Shown: in pieces, positions 62,126 through 64,000 of the stretch
How positions within the stretch are numbered: position 1 is the first letter of the stretch
Layout: each line of letters opens with the position of its first letter
Assembly (NCBI RefSeq): GCF_026283945.1
Contig: NZ_JAPDPC010000001.1
Coordinates: 1,054,001 to 1,118,000, forward strand
Source of the DNA: Dyella humicola
GTDB lineage: Bacteria; Pseudomonadota; Gammaproteobacteria; Xanthomonadales; Rhodanobacteraceae
Length of the DNA: 64,000 nucleotides
Reading direction: 5' to 3'
Program-made: the position numbers and the translations under genes
Notes under the pieces: generated by a model
The model's input: only the letters and a program-made list of their open reading frames with translations
Database searches by the model: none
Told to the model about the DNA's origin: nothing

Positions 62126-63241
62126 ATGCCTGTTGGGCAGCGCGTGACCGGATGTTTCGCCTTGCCGGTGGGGCGTCCTGCCCTGCGGTGGATGGTCGCG
62201 GCTTGCCTGTTGGCGGCTGGCCTGCTTGGATTTGCGGCGCGCGCCCATGCTGGCGCGCTGTATCGCTGCACCGGCGCCTCGGGCGAAGTCGTCTTCAGCA
62301 GCGGTACGGCCGGTTACCACGACTGCAGCCGCATCGGCGGCTCACCCGACGCGGTGCGCAGCAAATCGCGACCCAAGGCACCGCCCGCTTCACTGACCGA
62401 GGTGCAGGGCTCGGTCGAAACCTCGGCGCGGGTCGCACCCGAGCGTGCCGTCGCCAAGCCGGTGATGGCATCGCTGGCGCAGATCGAGGGCACGGTAGAA
62501 ACGACAGCTCGCCTGCCCCTTCCTTCAACGCCCACTGGCAAGCCGGGGCAGTGGAGCTATGCCGACACCAGTCCGGCTACCAGCCGTTCCGCACCCGCCA
62601 CACCGGTGGCCGATGTCTCCGCTGGCGGCGACCGGGTGCTGCGTGGCGCGGTCTATCGCGTCACTCGCCGCGATGGCAGCGTGGAGTACACCAATGTGCG
62701 TCCTGCTGGACAGCAGGACCACTCGGTAACCATGTTGTTCAGCTATATCGCGACCTGTGTGGCCTGCAATCTGCATTCGAACATCCGCTGGGACTCGGTG
62801 GCGCTCAACGTTACCGCCTATGCCGATGTGATCCAGCTGGCGAGCCAGGAGTCCGGTGTGGATGAGGCCTTTCTGCGCGCCATCATCCATGCCGAAAGCG
62901 CGTTCAATCCACGCGCGATGTCGCTCAAGGGTGCCCAGGGCCTGATGCAGCTGATGCCTGGTACGGCGCTCGACATGGGCGTGCGCGACGCGTTCGACAC
63001 TGCGCAGAACATTCGCGGCGGTGCGCGCTACCTGGGACTGCTGCTGCGTACGTTCAGTGGCAACGAGCGGCTGGCTGCTGCGGCCTACAACGCTGGCCCC
63101 GCGGCCGTGCAACGCTACAACGGCGTACCGCCGTACGCCGAAACGCAGGTTTATGTGGAGCGTGTCGGCACCTTGCGCAAACGCTACGGTCTGGCCATGC
63201 GACCGCCGGCAGGACGTACGCCGGTCGTCGCCGGCATCTAG
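62126..63241 (+). CDS. Lytic transglycosylase (SLT) with DUF4124-like N-terminus
   Basis: The 371-residue precursor has a long signal sequence (hydrophobic ACLLAAGLLGFAARAHA), a DUF4124-like segment (GALYRCTGASGEVVFSS), a Ser/Thr/Pro-rich linker, a second such segment (AVYRVTRRDGSVEYTNVRPA), and a C-terminal SLT domain with catalytic Glu257 in IIHAESAFNPRA, GLMQLMPGTA and AAYNAGPAAVQRY. It cleaves peptidoglycan glycan strands in the periplasm. A later ATG at 62192 is an alternative start. Confidence 0.88.
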   Translation: MPVGQRVTGCFALPVGRPALRWMVAACLLAAGLLGFAARAHAGALYRCTGASGEVVFSSGTAGYHDCSRIGGSPDAVRSKSRPKAPPASLTEVQGSVETSARVAPERAVAKPVMASLAQIEGTVETTARLPLPSTPTGKPGQWSYADTSPATSRSAPATPVADVSAGGDRVLRGAVYRVTRRDGSVEYTNVRPAGQQDHSVTMLFSYIATCVACNLHSNIRWDSVALNVTAYADVIQLASQESGVDEAFLRAIIHAESAFNPRAMSLKGAQGLMQLMPGTALDMGVRDAFDTAQNIRGGARYLGLLLRTFSGNERLAAAAYNAGPAAVQRYNGVPPYAETQVYVERVGTLRKRYGLAMRPPAGRTPVVAGI

Positions 63242-63256
63242 CTCCTGCTCACGATC

Positions 63257-64000
63257 TCAGCCATCCAGTGAGGCGGTCGGCGTCATTGGCGGCCGCTGCG
63301 CCAGGATCACTTCCGCATGGAACGGCGAGCCATTGCGCAGGCCCGATACCTCGACCTTGCTACCCGGCTTGAGAGCCGCCTCGTGCCGACGCAGGTCGGC
63401 CGGGTCGGCGATATCGTCCGAGCCGATGCGCAGCAGGATGTCGTGGGGCTGGATGCCGGCCTGGGCGGCAGGGCCGCCAGGATAGATGTCGGTGACCTGG
63501 GCGCCGCGGGCGGCGGCGGGAAGGCCGCTGTCTGCGGCGATCGGAACGAACGTGTAGTCCGCGCCCATCCATCCGCGTACGACATGGCCCGTGTCGATGA
63601 TCTGGTCGAGCACTTTCTTGGCGCTGCTGACGGGAATGGCGAAGCCGATGCCCTCGGCATTGGCCGCCTTGCCAATCAGCAGCGTATTGATGCCGACCAG
63701 CTCGCCCTCGGAGTTGACCAGGGCGCCGCCAGAGTTACCCAGGTTGATCGCCGCGTCCGTCTGGATGAAGTCCTCCGGACTGGCGCTGCTCAATTGGCGG
63801 CCGATGGCGCTGACAATGCCCATGGTCACGGTCTGGTTGAGGCCCAAGGGGTTGCCAATGGCCAACACCACATCGCCGGTGCGCACGGGTTGGCGGTCGG
63901 CGATATGGATGACCGGCAGGTTGCTTGCATCGATCTTCAGTACCGCCAGGTCGGTCTCCACGTCGGCCCCCACCACCTTGGCCTTGGCGACGCGGCCGTC
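63257..64000 (-). CDS. HtrA/DegP-family serine protease, C-terminal part (5' end beyond window)
   Basis: The visible 248 codons hold most of the trypsin-like domain: DLAVLKID (catalytic Asp), GNPLGLNQTVTMGIVSA, and GNSGGALVN with the catalytic serine, followed by one PDZ domain (GPAAQAGIQPHDILLRIGSD). A single PDZ and a short end suggest a DegS/AlgW-like or small HtrA protein rather than two-PDZ DegP. The reading frame is open to the right edge, so N-terminus and anchor are not visible. It converges on the transglycosylase gene. Confidence 0.9.
   Translation of the reverse strand, partial: DGRVAKAKVVGADVETDLAVLKIDASNLPVIHIADRQPVRTGDVVLAIGNPLGLNQTVTMGIVSAIGRQLSSASPEDFIQTDAAINLGNSGGALVNSEGELVGINTLLIGKAANAEGIGFAIPVSSAKKVLDQIIDTGHVVRGWMGADYTFVPIAADSGLPAAARGAQVTDIYPGGPAAQAGIQPHDILLRIGSDDIADPADLRRHEAALKPGSKVEVSGLRNGSPFHAEVILAQRPPMTPTASLDG

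Noticed and set aside
1-64000. tRNA genes, rRNA, CRISPR arrays, phage genes, intact insertion sequences and toxin-antitoxin pairs
   Set aside because: No conserved tRNA arms, repeat-spacer units, transposase, integrase or capsid genes were seen in any frame examined.

Overview
The window looks like a chromosomal segment of a GC-rich gammaproteobacterium of the Xanthomonadales/Lysobacterales, most likely Rhodanobacteraceae (Dyella, Rhodanobacter, Luteibacter or Frateuria-like). This rests on the order of housekeeping genes (miaB-phoH-ybeY-corC, pilC-pilD-coaE, lgt-thyA-folA), RegA/RegB-type regulators, a large TonB-dependent receptor, and a GC-rich intergenic inverted-repeat family. The lineage is inference. 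I see no tRNA, rRNA, CRISPR array, phage or intact IS element.

Layout: 1-4962 holds the 3' part of bioA (minus), an orphan gspN-like gene and a run of four small-molecule phosphohydrolases (IMPase-family, nudE, cysQ, mazG). 4963-5865 is a gene-free inverted-repeat region. 5866-14272 holds two divergent envelope proteins, an ArsB/NhaD-type permease, a YbbA/YbbP-type ABC exporter divergent from tesA, and an OmpR-type two-component pair. 14277-25695 holds a secreted zinc metalloprotease with FG-GAP repeats, a fused 3-oxoacid CoA-transferase, an isoaspartyl peptidase, a RegA/RegB redox pair, a POT peptide transporter, dgkA and a lemA-TPM-TPM cluster. 25835-32277 holds a TonB receptor, then lgt-thyA-folA-mutT.

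32285-52765 is the most interesting part. It has the type IV pilus genes coaE-pilD-pilC-pilB and, about 10 kb away on the same strand, two pilin genes. Between pilB and the pilins lies a glycan cassette: a DPM1/GtrB-like GT2, a GT4, two methyltransferases, a Wzx-like flippase, and two large membrane proteins with the sequence layout of TMTC-type GT-C glycosyltransferases with a TPR tail. A third such protein lies at 51077-52765, beyond a serine peptidase gene. The simplest reading is that the GT2 makes a polyprenyl-phosphate sugar, the flippase moves lipid-linked sugar across the membrane, and the GT-C enzymes glycosylate a periplasmic acceptor, plausibly the pilins. That pathway is inference. 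Between the pilins and the peptidase gene is the decayed N-terminus of a second POT transporter gene.

52896-64000 holds corA, an OafA-type acyltransferase with an SGNH domain, a DUF4105 protein, corC-ybeY-phoH-GNAT-miaB on the minus strand, a lytic transglycosylase, and the C-terminal part of an HtrA-family protease cut by the window edge.
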